Positions 17,157 to 26,710 of a stretch of DNA of 64,000 nucleotides are shown here, one piece after another. A model generated the notes under the pieces. It was not told the DNA's origin, did no database searches, and worked only from the letters and a program-made list of their open reading frames with translations. Position 1 is the stretch's first letter. Every line of letters begins with the position of its first letter. The translations under genes and the position numbers were made by a program. The DNA lies in assembly GCF_010365285.1 (NCBI RefSeq), contig NZ_CP048286.1:1164001-1228000 (forward strand), read 5' to 3'. This stretch comes from Paenibacillus rhizovicinus (GTDB lineage: Bacteria > Bacillota > Bacilli > Paenibacillales > Paenibacillaceae).

Positions 17157-18059
17157 TTAGGTCAATGCCCGTTCGATGACGGCCATGCGAATCGGTACGC
17201 CGTTTTGCATTTGCGGGAAAATCCGCGATTGAGGATGTTCGACCAGTTCATCGTCGATTTCGACGTTTCGATTTATCGGAGCCGGGTGCATGATGATCGC
17301 ATGCGGCGCGATGCGCGAAGCCCGCTCCACCGTGAGCCCGTAGTGCTCGCGGTACGACTCCGGCGTTCCCATCATGCCTGCCTCATGGCGTTCGAGCTGC
17401 ACGCGCAGCATCATGATGACGTCCGCCTTGAGCGCTTCTTCCATCGACACTAGCGGCGCGTCAAGCTCTGGCGCCGACATATTGCCCGGTGCGCAGAATT
17501 GAACGTTGGCACCGAATTTCTGCAGCGCGTACAGATTCGAACGCGCGACGCGGCTGTGAAGAACGTCCCCCACGATCGAGACCGTCAATCCCCGCAGCTC
17601 GCCGAACTGCTTGCGCATCGTGTACAGATCGAGCAGCGCCTGCGTAGGATGCTCATTATTGCCGTCCCCTGCGTTAATCAGCGGCACTTTAATCTTCGTC
17701 GCCAGGTCGGCCAGTACGCCGTTTGGCTTTAACCTTATGATTCCGGCGTCGATCCCCATTGATTCCAATGTGCGGACCGTATCGTAAATCGACTCGCCCT
17801 TCTGTACGCTCGACACGGCTGCGGAGAAGTTCAATACTTCTGCGCCGAGCCGCTTCTCCGCGACTTCGAAGGAAAATCGCGTTCGCGTGCTATTTTCAAA
17901 AAACATGTTCGCGATGAACTTACCTTGCAGCACCGGCTCGAATTTATTCGGGCCGGCATCCCAATACGCTGCCCGATCCAGGATTGCCGTGATTTCGTCC
18001 TTGCTGAGCTCCTTCAGTCCAAGCAAGCTGCGCTGCTTAACCAATGTTGCGGTCGTCAT
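17157..18059 (-). CDS. pyrB: Aspartate carbamoyltransferase catalytic subunit
   Basis: PyrB condenses carbamoyl phosphate with aspartate, the first committed step of pyrimidine synthesis. The 300-residue protein has the carbamoyl-phosphate loop FENSTRTRFSFE (STRT at 57-60), the HPTQALLDLYT motif and the C-terminal aspartate-binding residues (VQLERHE, MHPAPINR). As in Bacillus there is no adjacent regulatory subunit pyrI, so it should be the unregulated trimeric class. It follows pyrR by 15 bp, with no room for pyrP (uracil permease), which Bacillus has in this position. Confidence 0.97.
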   Translation of the reverse strand: MTTATLVKQRSLLGLKELSKDEITAILDRAAYWDAGPNKFEPVLQGKFIANMFFENSTRTRFSFEVAEKRLGAEVLNFSAAVSSVQKGESIYDTVRTLESMGIDAGIIRLKPNGVLADLATKIKVPLINAGDGNNEHPTQALLDLYTMRKQFGELRGLTVSIVGDVLHSRVARSNLYALQKFGANVQFCAPGNMSAPELDAPLVSMEEALKADVIMMLRVQLERHEAGMMGTPESYREHYGLTVERASRIAPHAIIMHPAPINRNVEIDDELVEHPQSRIFPQMQNGVPIRMAVIERALT

Positions 18060-18074
18060 GTAGTAGTTTCCCCC

Positions 18075-18707
<633 letters not shown>

Positions 18708-18789
18708 TCAAGGTTGGACAAATCCCACTTGCGCCAAAATGCGCGAGTGGCAGGGCTGTCCCCCGTTCGGTCGATAAAACGATTCACGT

Positions 18790-18822
18790 TACCTTGCCAG
18801 CCTCTCTGGACTGAGTTAAAGG
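18790..18822 (-). promoter_or_regulatory. PyrR-binding anti-antiterminator loop
   Basis: The minus-strand sequence AGTCCAGAGAGGCT (18812-18799) is a perfect match to the known PyrR-binding consensus of Bacillus pyr leaders, flanked by pairing bases (CTCAG and CTGGCAAGG). UMP-bound PyrR would hold this hairpin and allow the downstream terminator to form. Only one such attenuator was found in the operon, where Bacillus has three. Confidence 0.9.
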
Positions 18823-18842
18823 TACTGCTGTTTATCAAAAGA

Positions 18843-18871
18843 ATTATGACACATTCGACAAAAGATGTCAA
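18843..18871 (-). promoter_or_regulatory. Sigma-A promoter of the pyr operon
   Basis: TTGACA (18871-18866), a 17-bp spacer and CATAAT (18848-18843) on the minus strand, about 30 bp upstream of the PyrR-binding loop. The -35 box lies 12 bp past the dapL stop. Confidence 0.85.
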
Positions 18872-18883
18872 TGCTTCTTTTAA

Positions 18884-20119
18884 CTACAGGCTCAGCTTCG
18901 TGATCCGTTCTACTGCTTTTTCCGTATTTTCGCGGCTGCCGAATGCCGTTAGGCGGAAGTAGCCTTGACCGGCTTGACCGAAGCCAACGCCAGGCGTTCC
19001 GACAATATTCGCTTCGGACAGCAATTTATCGAAGAATGCCCACGAATCGAGCGCGTTCGGCGTCTTGAGCCAGATGTAAGGGGCGTTCACGCCGCCGAAT
19101 ACGTCCAGGCCGAGCGAAGCAAGTCCGTCGCGGATAATGCCTGCGTTCGTCATGTAGTAATCGATGATGGAAGCGATCTGCGCTTTGCCTTCCGGCGTAT
19201 AGATCGCTGCCGCGCCGCGCTGCGTCACGTAGGACACGCCATTGAACTTCGTTGTATGGCGGCGGTTCCAGAGATCGTTGACGAGCACCACGTTGCCGTT
19301 CGCGTCTTTGGCTTTCAACTCGCGCGGTACGACGGTGTACGCGCAGCGTACGCCCGTGAAACCGGCTGTTTTCGAGAAGCTGCGGAATTCGATGGCGACT
19401 TCCTTCGCGCCTTCGATTTCATAGATGGAGCGCGGTACGTCCTCTTCTTGAATGAATGCTTCGTATGCGGAATCGTACAGAATGATGCAATCGTTCGCTT
19501 TCGCGAAATCGACCCAACGCTTCAGTTCTTCCTTCGACAGCGTCATGCCCGTCGGGTTGTTCGGATAGCAGAGGTAGATCAGATCGACCTTGCGTTCCGG
19601 CAGGCTAGGCGTGAAATTGTTGGATGCATCGCATTTCAGGTAAACGATGTTCTCGTACTGATTCGTTTCTTTATTGAATTGACCCGAGCGGCCAGCCATA
19701 ACGTTCGTATCCACGTATACCGGGTAAACGGGATCTTGTACGGCGATGACTGCGTCTTGGCTGAAAATTTCCTGGATATTGCCGACGTCGCATTTCGAAC
19801 CGTCGCTGACGAAAACTTCGTTCGTCCCGATGTCGATGCCTCGCGCCTTGTAATCGTTGTTGATGATTTCGTTGATTAGGAAGTCATACCCTTGTTCCGG
19901 GCCGTATCCGCGGAATGTCGACGGATTGGCAAGCTCGTCCACGGCGTCGTGCATCGCTTTCGTGATCGCATCCGGCAAGCCGCGCGTTACGTCGCCGATG
20001 CCGAGGCTGATGATTTGGGCATTCGGATTGTCTTGCATGAATTTCGTGCGGCGTTTCGCGATTTCAGAGAATAGGTAGCTGCCTTGCAGCTGCGTATAAT
20101 TGTGGTTAATTTGCGTCAT
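18884..20119 (-). CDS. dapL: LL-diaminopimelate aminotransferase
   Basis: DapL converts tetrahydrodipicolinate directly to LL-diaminopimelate with glutamate as amino donor, bypassing the succinyl or acetyl routes to lysine and peptidoglycan. The 411-residue fold type I PLP enzyme starts with the family-specific [14 protein letters not shown], has [13 protein letters not shown], the aspartate/tyrosine pocket CYPNNPTGM and [11 protein letters not shown], and the PLP lysine in [10 protein letters not shown]. It stands between rluD and pyrR, where Bacillus has no such gene. It fits the DAP-type murein implied by MurE. No terminator separates it from the pyr promoter. Confidence 0.95.
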   Translation of the reverse strand: MTQINHNYTQLQGSYLFSEIAKRRTKFMQDNPNAQIISLGIGDVTRGLPDAITKAMHDAVDELANPSTFRGYGPEQGYDFLINEIINNDYKARGIDIGTNEVFVSDGSKCDVGNIQEIFSQDAVIAVQDPVYPVYVDTNVMAGRSGQFNKETNQYENIVYLKCDASNNFTPSLPERKVDLIYLCYPNNPTGMTLSKEELKRWVDFAKANDCIILYDSAYEAFIQEEDVPRSIYEIEGAKEVAIEFRSFSKTAGFTGVRCAYTVVPRELKAKDANGNVVLVNDLWNRRHTTKFNGVSYVTQRGAAAIYTPEGKAQIASIIDYYMTNAGIIRDGLASLGLDVFGGVNAPYIWLKTPNALDSWAFFDKLLSEANIVGTPGVGFGQAGQGYFRLTAFGSRENTEKAVERITKLSL

Positions 20120-20231
20120 TCGCGTGATCTCACCCTTCGATTAAAAAAGTTTATCGTTTGGTTTCATCATAGCGCAATGAAAGCTGTCGGCCACATAAAG
20201 AATTTAGCGAAAAGTTTGCACTATTTCGTAT

Positions 20232-21200
20232 CTAGCGCTGTCTTAATATTGCCAATTCATGCTCCATGTCCGCCGGAATCGGCGCATGGAATTCCAGATA
20301 CTCGCCGCTGCGGGGATGCACGAATCCGAGCACGGCCGCGTGAAGCGCCTGACCCTTCAGACCGATGGTTTTATTGCGTCCATATACCGGATCGCCAGCG
20401 AGCGGGTGTTCGATGTATTTCATATGCACGCGGATTTGATGCGTCCGTCCCGTCTCCAGCTGCAGCTCGAGCAGCGTGTAATCGCCGAAGCGCTCCAAGA
20501 CTTGAAAATGCGTGACCGCTTCCTTGCTGCCTTTGTGAATGACCGTAAACAGCTTGCGATCCTTAGGGTCGCGGCCGATCGGCGCGTCTACCGTGCCATT
20601 CTCATGCGGCATGTTGCCGTGCACGAGCGCCATGTACTTGCGCGTCACCGTGTGCGCCTTCAGCTGCGCCGCGAGCGAGGCATGCGCCAGGTCGTTCTTC
20701 GCGGCCATAATGAGCCCCGAAGTATCTTTATCGATCCGATGGACGATTCCCGGTCTCAGTACGCCGTTAATGCCGGATAGATCGGTACAATGATGCATCA
20801 GCGCATTCACGAGCGTTCCCGAGTAATGGCCGGGTGCGGGATGCACGACCATGCCCCGCGGTTTATTGATGACGATAACGTCGCCGTCCTCATAGGCGAT
20901 GTCGAGCGGAATCGCCTGCGGTTCGATAAGCGCTTCTTCCGGTTCAGGCACAATAACCGTGACCACGTCGGCCACGGCTAGCTTGTAATTCGATTTCGAT
21001 ACGCGGCCGTTAACGAGCACGGCTCCGCTCTTAATCCAATCCTGCACTTGCGTGCGCGATACGCTGCCGTCGTCCATGCTTTCGGTCGCGTATTTATCCA
21101 GCCGTTCGCCGGCATCCTGCTCTTCAATCGTGAAAATCATCGGTTCCTGATCTTCACTGAATAAACTGATGTCCTTCTGATCCGTTCCGTTCTTGTCCAT
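20232..21200 (-). CDS. rluD: 23S rRNA pseudouridine synthase (RluD/YlyB-like)
   Basis: A 322-residue pseudouridine synthase of the RluA/RluD family that modifies uridines in 23S rRNA. It has an N-terminal S4 RNA-binding domain (about 30-95; RLDKYATE, GAVLVNGRVSKSNYKL) and a catalytic domain with HRIDKDTSGL, which holds the catalytic Asp, and RKYMALVHG and RTHQIRVHM. The start is ambiguous: ATG 21200 overlaps lspA by 47 bp and has GGAG 13 nt upstream, whereas ATG 21140 aligns better with relatives (MIFTIEEQDAGERLDK) but has only AGGA close by. Placed after lspA as in Bacillus. Confidence 0.92.
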   Translation of the reverse strand: MDKNGTDQKDISLFSEDQEPMIFTIEEQDAGERLDKYATESMDDGSVSRTQVQDWIKSGAVLVNGRVSKSNYKLAVADVVTVIVPEPEEALIEPQAIPLDIAYEDGDVIVINKPRGMVVHPAPGHYSGTLVNALMHHCTDLSGINGVLRPGIVHRIDKDTSGLIMAAKNDLAHASLAAQLKAHTVTRKYMALVHGNMPHENGTVDAPIGRDPKDRKLFTVIHKGSKEAVTHFQVLERFGDYTLLELQLETGRTHQIRVHMKYIEHPLAGDPVYGRNKTIGLKGQALHAAVLGFVHPRSGEYLEFHAPIPADMEHELAILRQR

Positions 21201-21678
21201 TCGATGTTGAATCTCCGTTCTCTTTCTTGGATGTCAAAAGCGCATCCAGCAAGATCAAGCCTACGCCGATGCAAATGCCGGAATCCGCCAAATTAAATAT
21301 AGGAAATACATAGCTGCCGAACGTAAACTGCAGAAAGTCGACGACTTGTCCGTACAGTGCACGATCGATAAAGTTGCCGACAGCGCCGCCAAGCACGAGG
21401 CCGAGCCCCGACAACAGAAGCACTTTGCCGGAATTGCGGTTCTTGGCCATATACCATACGATGCCGACCACGACGATCAAAGTAATGGCAAGAAACAGGA
21501 TTTGTTTCTCTTGCAGGATGCTGAACGCAGCACCTTTGTTGCGATAAGAAGTAATTACGAAGAAATCTCCGATTACCTTCCTCACTTCGTATAACGCTAA
21601 ATTGTGCTCGATCCATTTCTTGCTCAGAAAGTCGACTGCAAGCACAAAAACCGCCAGCCAATAATAATAAAATTTCAC
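21154..21678 (-). CDS. lspA: Lipoprotein signal peptidase (signal peptidase II)
   Basis: LspA cleaves signal peptides of lipid-modified prolipoproteins. The 174-residue protein has four transmembrane helices and the catalytic aspartates in GNFIDRALYG and FNLADSGICIG. The start is GTG 21678, with AGGAGG 8 nt upstream; an upstream extension to 21801 is not supported. The window itself has several clients: the adaptor, MetQ, DUF4349 protein and the binding lipoprotein at the left edge. It overlaps the following rluD by 47 bp if the longer rluD start is used. Confidence 0.95.
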   Translation of the reverse strand: MKFYYYWLAVFVLAVDFLSKKWIEHNLALYEVRKVIGDFFVITSYRNKGAAFSILQEKQILFLAITLIVVVGIVWYMAKNRNSGKVLLLSGLGLVLGGAVGNFIDRALYGQVVDFLQFTFGSYVFPIFNLADSGICIGVGLILLDALLTSKKENGDSTSNGQERNGSEGHQFIQ

Positions 21679-21913
21679 GGCATATGCCTCCTTATCCCCC
21701 ACATTGTAGCATATTCCCACCGTATTCGACCAGCGAATATTCCGTCTCTCCCTGCCAGTGTATCCATGATTGACCGCCGCTAAAATCAGGCCGGGATGCA
21801 AAAGCTATGGGACAAGGTGAACGGCTGCCGGCAGCTCTTAATGGCGGCGCAGCGCGATTCATTCCGGGAAACATCAACGCCCAATCCGTTCTGACGAAAG
21901 AAGGTTTCTACCG

Positions 21914-22636
21914 ATGACGAATCTGACGAATGCCCAGCTTCGCAATCTCCGGAGCCAGCTGATTGTGGAAAAGGCGGCTGCCGAACATCGGCTCGCCAGC
22001 AGCGAGCATTATGGCCTGGATGCGTCCCTGCGGGATATGTCCGGCGATTTGTCCGCTTACGACAACCATCCCGCGGACGCGGCTACCGAAACATACGAAC
22101 GCGGCAAAGATCTTGCTCTGCACGAGCAGGAGGAACTGCATTTGAACCGCATCGAAGCCGCGCTTGCCGCCATGGAAGACGGCAGCTACGGGACATGCAA
22201 GACATGCGGCGAACCGATTACGCTCGCCAGGCTGGAGGCGCTCCCCGATACGCTTTACTGCATGGTGCATTCGCCAAGGCAGCATGTTTCCGACCGCAGA
22301 CCGGCTGAAGAGTCCTTCATGCAGCCGCCCTTCGGCCGCACGAGCATGGACGACCATGAGGACGGGTACAACGGCTTCGACGGCGAAGATGCTTGGCAAA
22401 TCGTCGAAAGCTGGGGCAACTCCGATTCGCCGGCCATGTCCGAGAACCGCGACGTGACCTCCTACGACGACATTGGCATCGAAGCCGACGAAGCCGACGG
22501 CTACGTCGAATCGTTCGAAAGCTTCGTAGCGACCGACATTACGGGTACCCGGCGCTATATCGTGCGCAATCAAGCTTACGACGAATATATCGAGCATGAT
22601 GAAGGGGATCACCTGCTTGAAAATGAACGCGGATAA
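21914..22636 (+). CDS. TraR/DksA-family zinc-finger protein (YteA-like)
   Basis: A 240-residue acidic protein with a DksA-like plan: an N-terminal coiled-coil segment (TNAQLRNLRSQLIVEKAAAEHRLASSE, about 1-60), a second helix rich in Glu and a zinc finger with CKTC and a later YC-MVH, so the fourth ligand is probably His instead of Cys. The C-terminal half (about 120-240) is acidic and resembles the YteA family of spore formers. It is the only clear plus-strand gene in the first half of the window and lies between lspA and ileS, where Bacillus has ylyA, another DksA-like gene. A GAAAGAAGG element precedes the start. Its target is unknown. Confidence 0.85.
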   Translation: MTNLTNAQLRNLRSQLIVEKAAAEHRLASSEHYGLDASLRDMSGDLSAYDNHPADAATETYERGKDLALHEQEELHLNRIEAALAAMEDGSYGTCKTCGEPITLARLEALPDTLYCMVHSPRQHVSDRRPAEESFMQPPFGRTSMDDHEDGYNGFDGEDAWQIVESWGNSDSPAMSENRDVTSYDDIGIEADEADGYVESFESFVATDITGTRRYIVRNQAYDEYIEHDEGDHLLENERG

Positions 22637-22644
22637 TACTGCGA

Positions 22645-22983
22645 TTAATACGCTTTGCCTTCCAGCTGATTTTGAACGATTCGGACGATATCCGCGATAT
22701 AATCGCCGATGATCGGCAAATTCAATGCGCCGAGAAGCTGCAGCACGTAGAGGATTGTCGAGGCGAACAGCGTGAACCCGATCGCGATGCCTACGCCGCG
22801 GGATAAGCCGCCGAGCACGTTTCGCCATATGAGCGAGAAAGGCCGGTTGAGCAGCTGGACGTAGTCCGCGATCTGGGTGCGTTCCATTTGCGCAGTCAGC
22901 TTTTGCAGCCTTTTCTCCAATGCATCGAGCGAATTTCGAACGCTTTTTAAGTTTTTCAGGTCTTCCTGATTTTCCGTCATCAT
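22645..22983 (-). CDS. Small membrane protein (DUF5665-like)
   Basis: A 112-residue protein with an N-terminal charged coiled coil (ENQEDLKNLKSVRNSLDAL then EKRLQKLTAQMERTQ) and, after an amphipathic linker, one or two membrane helices (GVGIAIGFTLFASTILYVL near 65-85). This resembles the DUF5665 family of Firmicutes; I recall no function for it. The ATG at 22983 has AAGGA 10 nt upstream, so longer upstream readings are dropped. It converges with the plus-strand TraR gene and lies 150 bp after ileS. Confidence 0.75.
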   Translation of the reverse strand: MMTENQEDLKNLKSVRNSLDALEKRLQKLTAQMERTQIADYVQLLNRPFSLIWRNVLGGLSRGVGIAIGFTLFASTILYVLQLLGALNLPIIGDYIADIVRIVQNQLEGKAY

Positions 22984-23132
22984 AGCTGTCCAATCCTTTT
23001 CAAGGCATTCAAGGTGAAACGGCTTTCGCCGTCCTAAACAAAAACGAAGCCCATGCAGCGTATCGGTGCAAGCGGCAAAAGCCGCCTGCCGATCCGCCAT
23101 GGGCGTTCGTTCGTTTTGCTGCTATGAAGTTA

Positions 23133-26100
23133 CTATGCCCCCGAAACGGCGATTCCAATCTCGCGATCCCCGAGAGACACTCTTTCCATGTCCGGAAGCG
23201 TGCTGTATTCGACGCTGTTGAGCAGTACGTTTTCGAACAAGACTTCTTTAAAGGCATCCAGCGCCGCGCGCAGCTCCGCATCGACGTCCAGCACAAGATT
23301 CACGCGCTGCTCAATCGGCAGATCCAGCTTCTTGCGCGTATCCTGTACCGCGCGGATAACTTCGCGCACCAAGCCTTCCTGCTCCAATTCCGGCGTAATC
23401 TCCGTATTGATCGCTACGGTCAGCTGATAGCCGGAAGCGGACGCAAACCCGGACTTCGCCTGTTTCTCCACCAGCAATTCATCCAGCGTAATGACGAAGC
23501 TCTCGCCCTCAAGAGAAGTATAGGAGAGTTCGCCCGCTTTGACGATTGCGCTCGTTTCGTCCGGCAGCATCGACTTCAAGTACGTTTGGATCGGACCGAC
23601 ATGCTTGCCGTACTTCTTGCCCGCGACTTTCAGGTTCAGCTTGAACGTAAAGTCAACGAAGCCGCTGTCTCCGCTTGCGATCGTGATCGTCTTCACATTG
23701 ATTTCGTCCTTGATGATGTCTTCGTACGGCGTCAAGTCGAACTCGTTGTCAAGCGCAACGATCAGCTCGCTGAGCGGCTGGCGCGTCTTGATGCCCGTCT
23801 CGTTGCGGACGTTGCGCGCAAGCTCGACGATTTGCCTTGCCGTCTCCATATCGCGCTCCAGCTTCTCGTCGATTGCCGCTTCGTCGGCCTTCGGATAATC
23901 GGCCAAATGAACGCTGCCGCCGTCGCCCAGATTCGTGTACACATCTTCAGCCAGCATCGGCGCGAACGGCGCGATCAGACGCGCGAGCGTCAGCAATACC
24001 GAACGAAGCGTGCCGTATGCGTCCAGCTTGTCGTCCGTAAGCCCGCTTCCCCAGAAACGATCGCGGGAGCGGCGGATATACCAGTTGCTCATCTCATCTA
24101 CGAAACCTTCGATGCCTTTGGCCGAGTTGAGGAAGTCGTAAGAGGCTAAGCTCGCGTTCACGTTCGCCGTCAGACTGTTCAATCGCGAAACGATCCAGCG
24201 GTCCAGCTTGTTTGCGGATACGCGGGCCGGCTGAGCCGCCGGATCATAGCCGTCGATGGAAGCATAGAGCGCGAAGAACGCATGCGTATTCACGATCGTA
24301 TCGATGACTTTCGACTTCGCTTCGCCGACGATGCCGCGGGAGAAACGCTTGCTGTTCCAAGGTGCGCTATCGGCGAGCAAGGCCCAGCGGAACGCGTCGG
24401 TGCCGTATTCATTGATGATTTCCCAAGGATCGATGACGTTGCCCTTGGATTTGGACATCTTCTGTCCGTTCTCGTCCAGGATATGCCCCGTCGAGATAAC
24501 CGCTTTATACGGCGCCTTGCCGTTGTACAACGTAGAAACAGCCAAGAGACTGAAGAACCAGCCGCGGGTTTGGTCGATACCTTCGCAGATAATATCCGCC
24601 GGATATTGCTCGGCAAACGTCTGCTGCTTCTCGAACGGCTGATGATATTGCGCGAACGGCATGGAGCCGCTGTCGAACCATACGTCTACCACTTCGGAAG
24701 TGCGCGTCATGACGCCGCCTTCGCAGTGCGGACAGTGCAGCTTCACTTCATCCACGTACGGCTTGTGAAGCTCGATATTTTCCGAGATCGGCGTAACGGA
24801 CCGCGCTGCCAGATCCGCGCGGCTGCCCGGCGAATGCTGACCGCCGCATTTGTCGCAGATCCATACGTTCAGCGGCGTACCCCAGTAGCGGTTACGGCTG
24901 ATGTTCCAATCGACGAGATCCTCGAGGAATTTGCCGAAGCGGCCCTCGCGGATATGGCCTGGATACCAGTCGACTTGGCTGTTGTTGGCGATGAGCTGGT
25001 CTTTAACAGCCGTCGTCTCGATGAACCAGCTGTCCGTTGCGTAGTAGATAAGCGGCGTTTTGCAGCGCCAGCAGAACGGATAGCTGTGCTCGTAACGTTC
25101 TTTGGAGAACAAGAGTCCGCGCTCGCTCAGCATTTTCACGATGTCGACGTCGCACTCTTTCACGAAACGACCTGCAAGATCCGTAACGGCTTCCACGTAA
25201 CGGCCGGCATTGTCGACCACGTTCAGGAAGCTGACTCCGTTCTGGCGGGCAACCTTATAGTCGTCGTCGCCGTGCGCCGGCGCGATATGAACGATACCCG
25301 TACCGCTCGTATCGCTGACGAAATCGCCAGGGATGATGAAATGTCCGTTCTCCACCGTTGCATACCGGAACGGAGGCTCGTAGTTCAAGTTCAGCAGTTC
25401 CGCGCCTTTCAGAGTGGATTGTACAACGTATTCGCTGCCTTTCATGACGCTCTCGACCAGCGCTTCCGCGACGATATACACTTCGCCGTCTTTGAGTACG
25501 CGCGCGTAAGTCAGATTGGGATTGACCGCCAGCGCTACGTTCGCAGGAAGCGTCCATGGCGTCGTCGTCCATGCCAGCACGTATTCGTTGCTGTCTTGAA
25601 GCTTGAATTTCACCGTCGCGCTGAGATCCTTCACGTCCTCGTAGCCTTGCGCCACTTCGTGGGAGCTGAGCGTTGTTTGGCAGCACGGGCAGTACGGACT
25701 AACCCGGTGACCGCGGTAGAGCAGGCCTTTGCCGTGGATCGAAGACAGAATATGCCAGACGCTCTCCACGTAATCGTTATTCAGCGTGATGTACGGATCA
25801 TCCAAATTCGTCCAGTAGCCGATCGCTTCCGTCAATTCGCGCCATTGGCGCTCGTATTCGAAGACGCTGTCTTTGCATTTCTTAATAAACGCCTCGACGC
25901 CGTAATTCTCGATTTCCTGTTTGCCGGAGATGCCGAGCTGCTTCTCCACGCCAAGCTCAACGGGAAGACCATGGGTATCCCAGCCTGCTTTACGGACGAC
26001 CCGGTAGCCATCCATCGTCTTGAACCGACAGATGAAGTCCTTGATAACGCGACCGAGCACGTGCCCGATATGCGGCGCGCCGTTTGCGGTCGGCGGTCCT

Positions 26101-26231
26101 TCATAGAATACGAAATTCGGTTTGCCTTCCCGGCTGTCGATGGACTGCTGGAACGTGTTGTCCTCTCTCCACTTGCTTAATACCCGCATATCGCGGCTTC
26201 TGGCCTTTTCTTTGACATCGATCCGTTGCAT
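23133..26231 (-). CDS. ileS: Isoleucyl-tRNA synthetase, eukaryote-like type 2
   Basis: IleRS charges tRNA-Ile and edits valine. At 1032 residues it has the class I HIGH motif (NGAPHIGHVLGR), the KMSKS motif (GQKMSKSKGN), the editing domain with TTTPWTLPANVA, and a C-terminal tRNA-binding region. The N-terminus and the editing-domain region (VYRGHRVSPYCPCC-TTLSSHE type) match the type 2, eukaryote-like IleRS rather than the Bacillus housekeeping type 1, which is shorter and has HMGH. Type 2 enzymes are known to resist mupirocin. It is preceded by a T-box leader and followed by the DUF5665-like gene. The start ATG is in agreement with family starts. Confidence 0.97.
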   Translation of the reverse strand: MQRIDVKEKARSRDMRVLSKWREDNTFQQSIDSREGKPNFVFYEGPPTANGAPHIGHVLGRVIKDFICRFKTMDGYRVVRKAGWDTHGLPVELGVEKQLGISGKQEIENYGVEAFIKKCKDSVFEYERQWRELTEAIGYWTNLDDPYITLNNDYVESVWHILSSIHGKGLLYRGHRVSPYCPCCQTTLSSHEVAQGYEDVKDLSATVKFKLQDSNEYVLAWTTTPWTLPANVALAVNPNLTYARVLKDGEVYIVAEALVESVMKGSEYVVQSTLKGAELLNLNYEPPFRYATVENGHFIIPGDFVSDTSGTGIVHIAPAHGDDDYKVARQNGVSFLNVVDNAGRYVEAVTDLAGRFVKECDVDIVKMLSERGLLFSKERYEHSYPFCWRCKTPLIYYATDSWFIETTAVKDQLIANNSQVDWYPGHIREGRFGKFLEDLVDWNISRNRYWGTPLNVWICDKCGGQHSPGSRADLAARSVTPISENIELHKPYVDEVKLHCPHCEGGVMTRTSEVVDVWFDSGSMPFAQYHQPFEKQQTFAEQYPADIICEGIDQTRGWFFSLLAVSTLYNGKAPYKAVISTGHILDENGQKMSKSKGNVIDPWEIINEYGTDAFRWALLADSAPWNSKRFSRGIVGEAKSKVIDTIVNTHAFFALYASIDGYDPAAQPARVSANKLDRWIVSRLNSLTANVNASLASYDFLNSAKGIEGFVDEMSNWYIRRSRDRFWGSGLTDDKLDAYGTLRSVLLTLARLIAPFAPMLAEDVYTNLGDGGSVHLADYPKADEAAIDEKLERDMETARQIVELARNVRNETGIKTRQPLSELIVALDNEFDLTPYEDIIKDEINVKTITIASGDSGFVDFTFKLNLKVAGKKYGKHVGPIQTYLKSMLPDETSAIVKAGELSYTSLEGESFVITLDELLVEKQAKSGFASASGYQLTVAINTEITPELEQEGLVREVIRAVQDTRKKLDLPIEQRVNLVLDVDAELRAALDAFKEVLFENVLLNSVEYSTLPDMERVSLGDREIGIAVSGA

Positions 26232-26276
26232 ATCCGTCTACCCCTTTCAACTTTTGAAATTAGCGCTGAACAACAA

Positions 26277-26655
26277 AAAAAGCCCCGCCCCCGTAAAGGG
26301 ACGAGACTTGGCTCGCGATACCACCCTTGTTCCGATTTTCGTCGAGCCGTGCGCTCTCCCTTCAGGAAGGCAAACACGGCGCCGCGCAGCCCTGATCGCG
26401 AACTTCGTTCGCTGCTCGGGTATGCAACCTAATCGGCACCTTAGTCACGGATGCTGACTGCCATCCGAGTTCCAGGTAACGGAGGAAACCCGGCGGTGCT
26501 TACTGCCTGCGTCAACACGCAAGGTTCTGCATCGCTTCTCGGAGAGGATATTCGGCAATCGTCCGAACGCCGGCTTTCAGCAAATACCGGCTCTCTGGGG
26601 AACATTCGACTGCGTACTCGTTCTCGTCAACGAAATCATCGTATAAATTGATTAT
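26277..26655 (-). promoter_or_regulatory. T-box leader of ileS
   Basis: The leader has the T-box sequence AAGGGTGGTATCGCGA (26328-26313), an AG-bulge/distal-loop region of stem I (AGAGAGCCGG...GCTGAAAGCCGGC) and the motif GAATATC, in which ATC at 26549-26547 is the likely isoleucine specifier. Downstream, AAGTCTCGTCCC pairs (with G-U pairs) with GGGGCGGGGCTT followed by T7, forming the terminator. Uncharged tRNA-Ile would stabilise the antiterminator and allow ileS transcription. Confidence 0.9.
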
Positions 26656-26660
26656 TACCA

Positions 26661-26689
26661 TTTATACGCCATAACTAAACATTTGTCAA
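26661..26689 (-). promoter_or_regulatory. Sigma-A promoter of ileS
   Basis: TTGACA (26689-26684), 17-bp spacer, TATAAA (26666-26661) on the minus strand. It lies between the divIVA stop and the T-box leader, so ileS is transcribed separately from divIVA. Confidence 0.85.
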
Positions 26690-26710
26690 ACAATTCGCGC
26701 CCAATGCACG

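Noticed and set aside
21908..22993. A 361-codon minus-strand frame opposite the TraR/DksA gene
   Set aside because: The plus-strand gene has a zinc finger, a ribosome binding site and family-like length. The antisense product has none of these.
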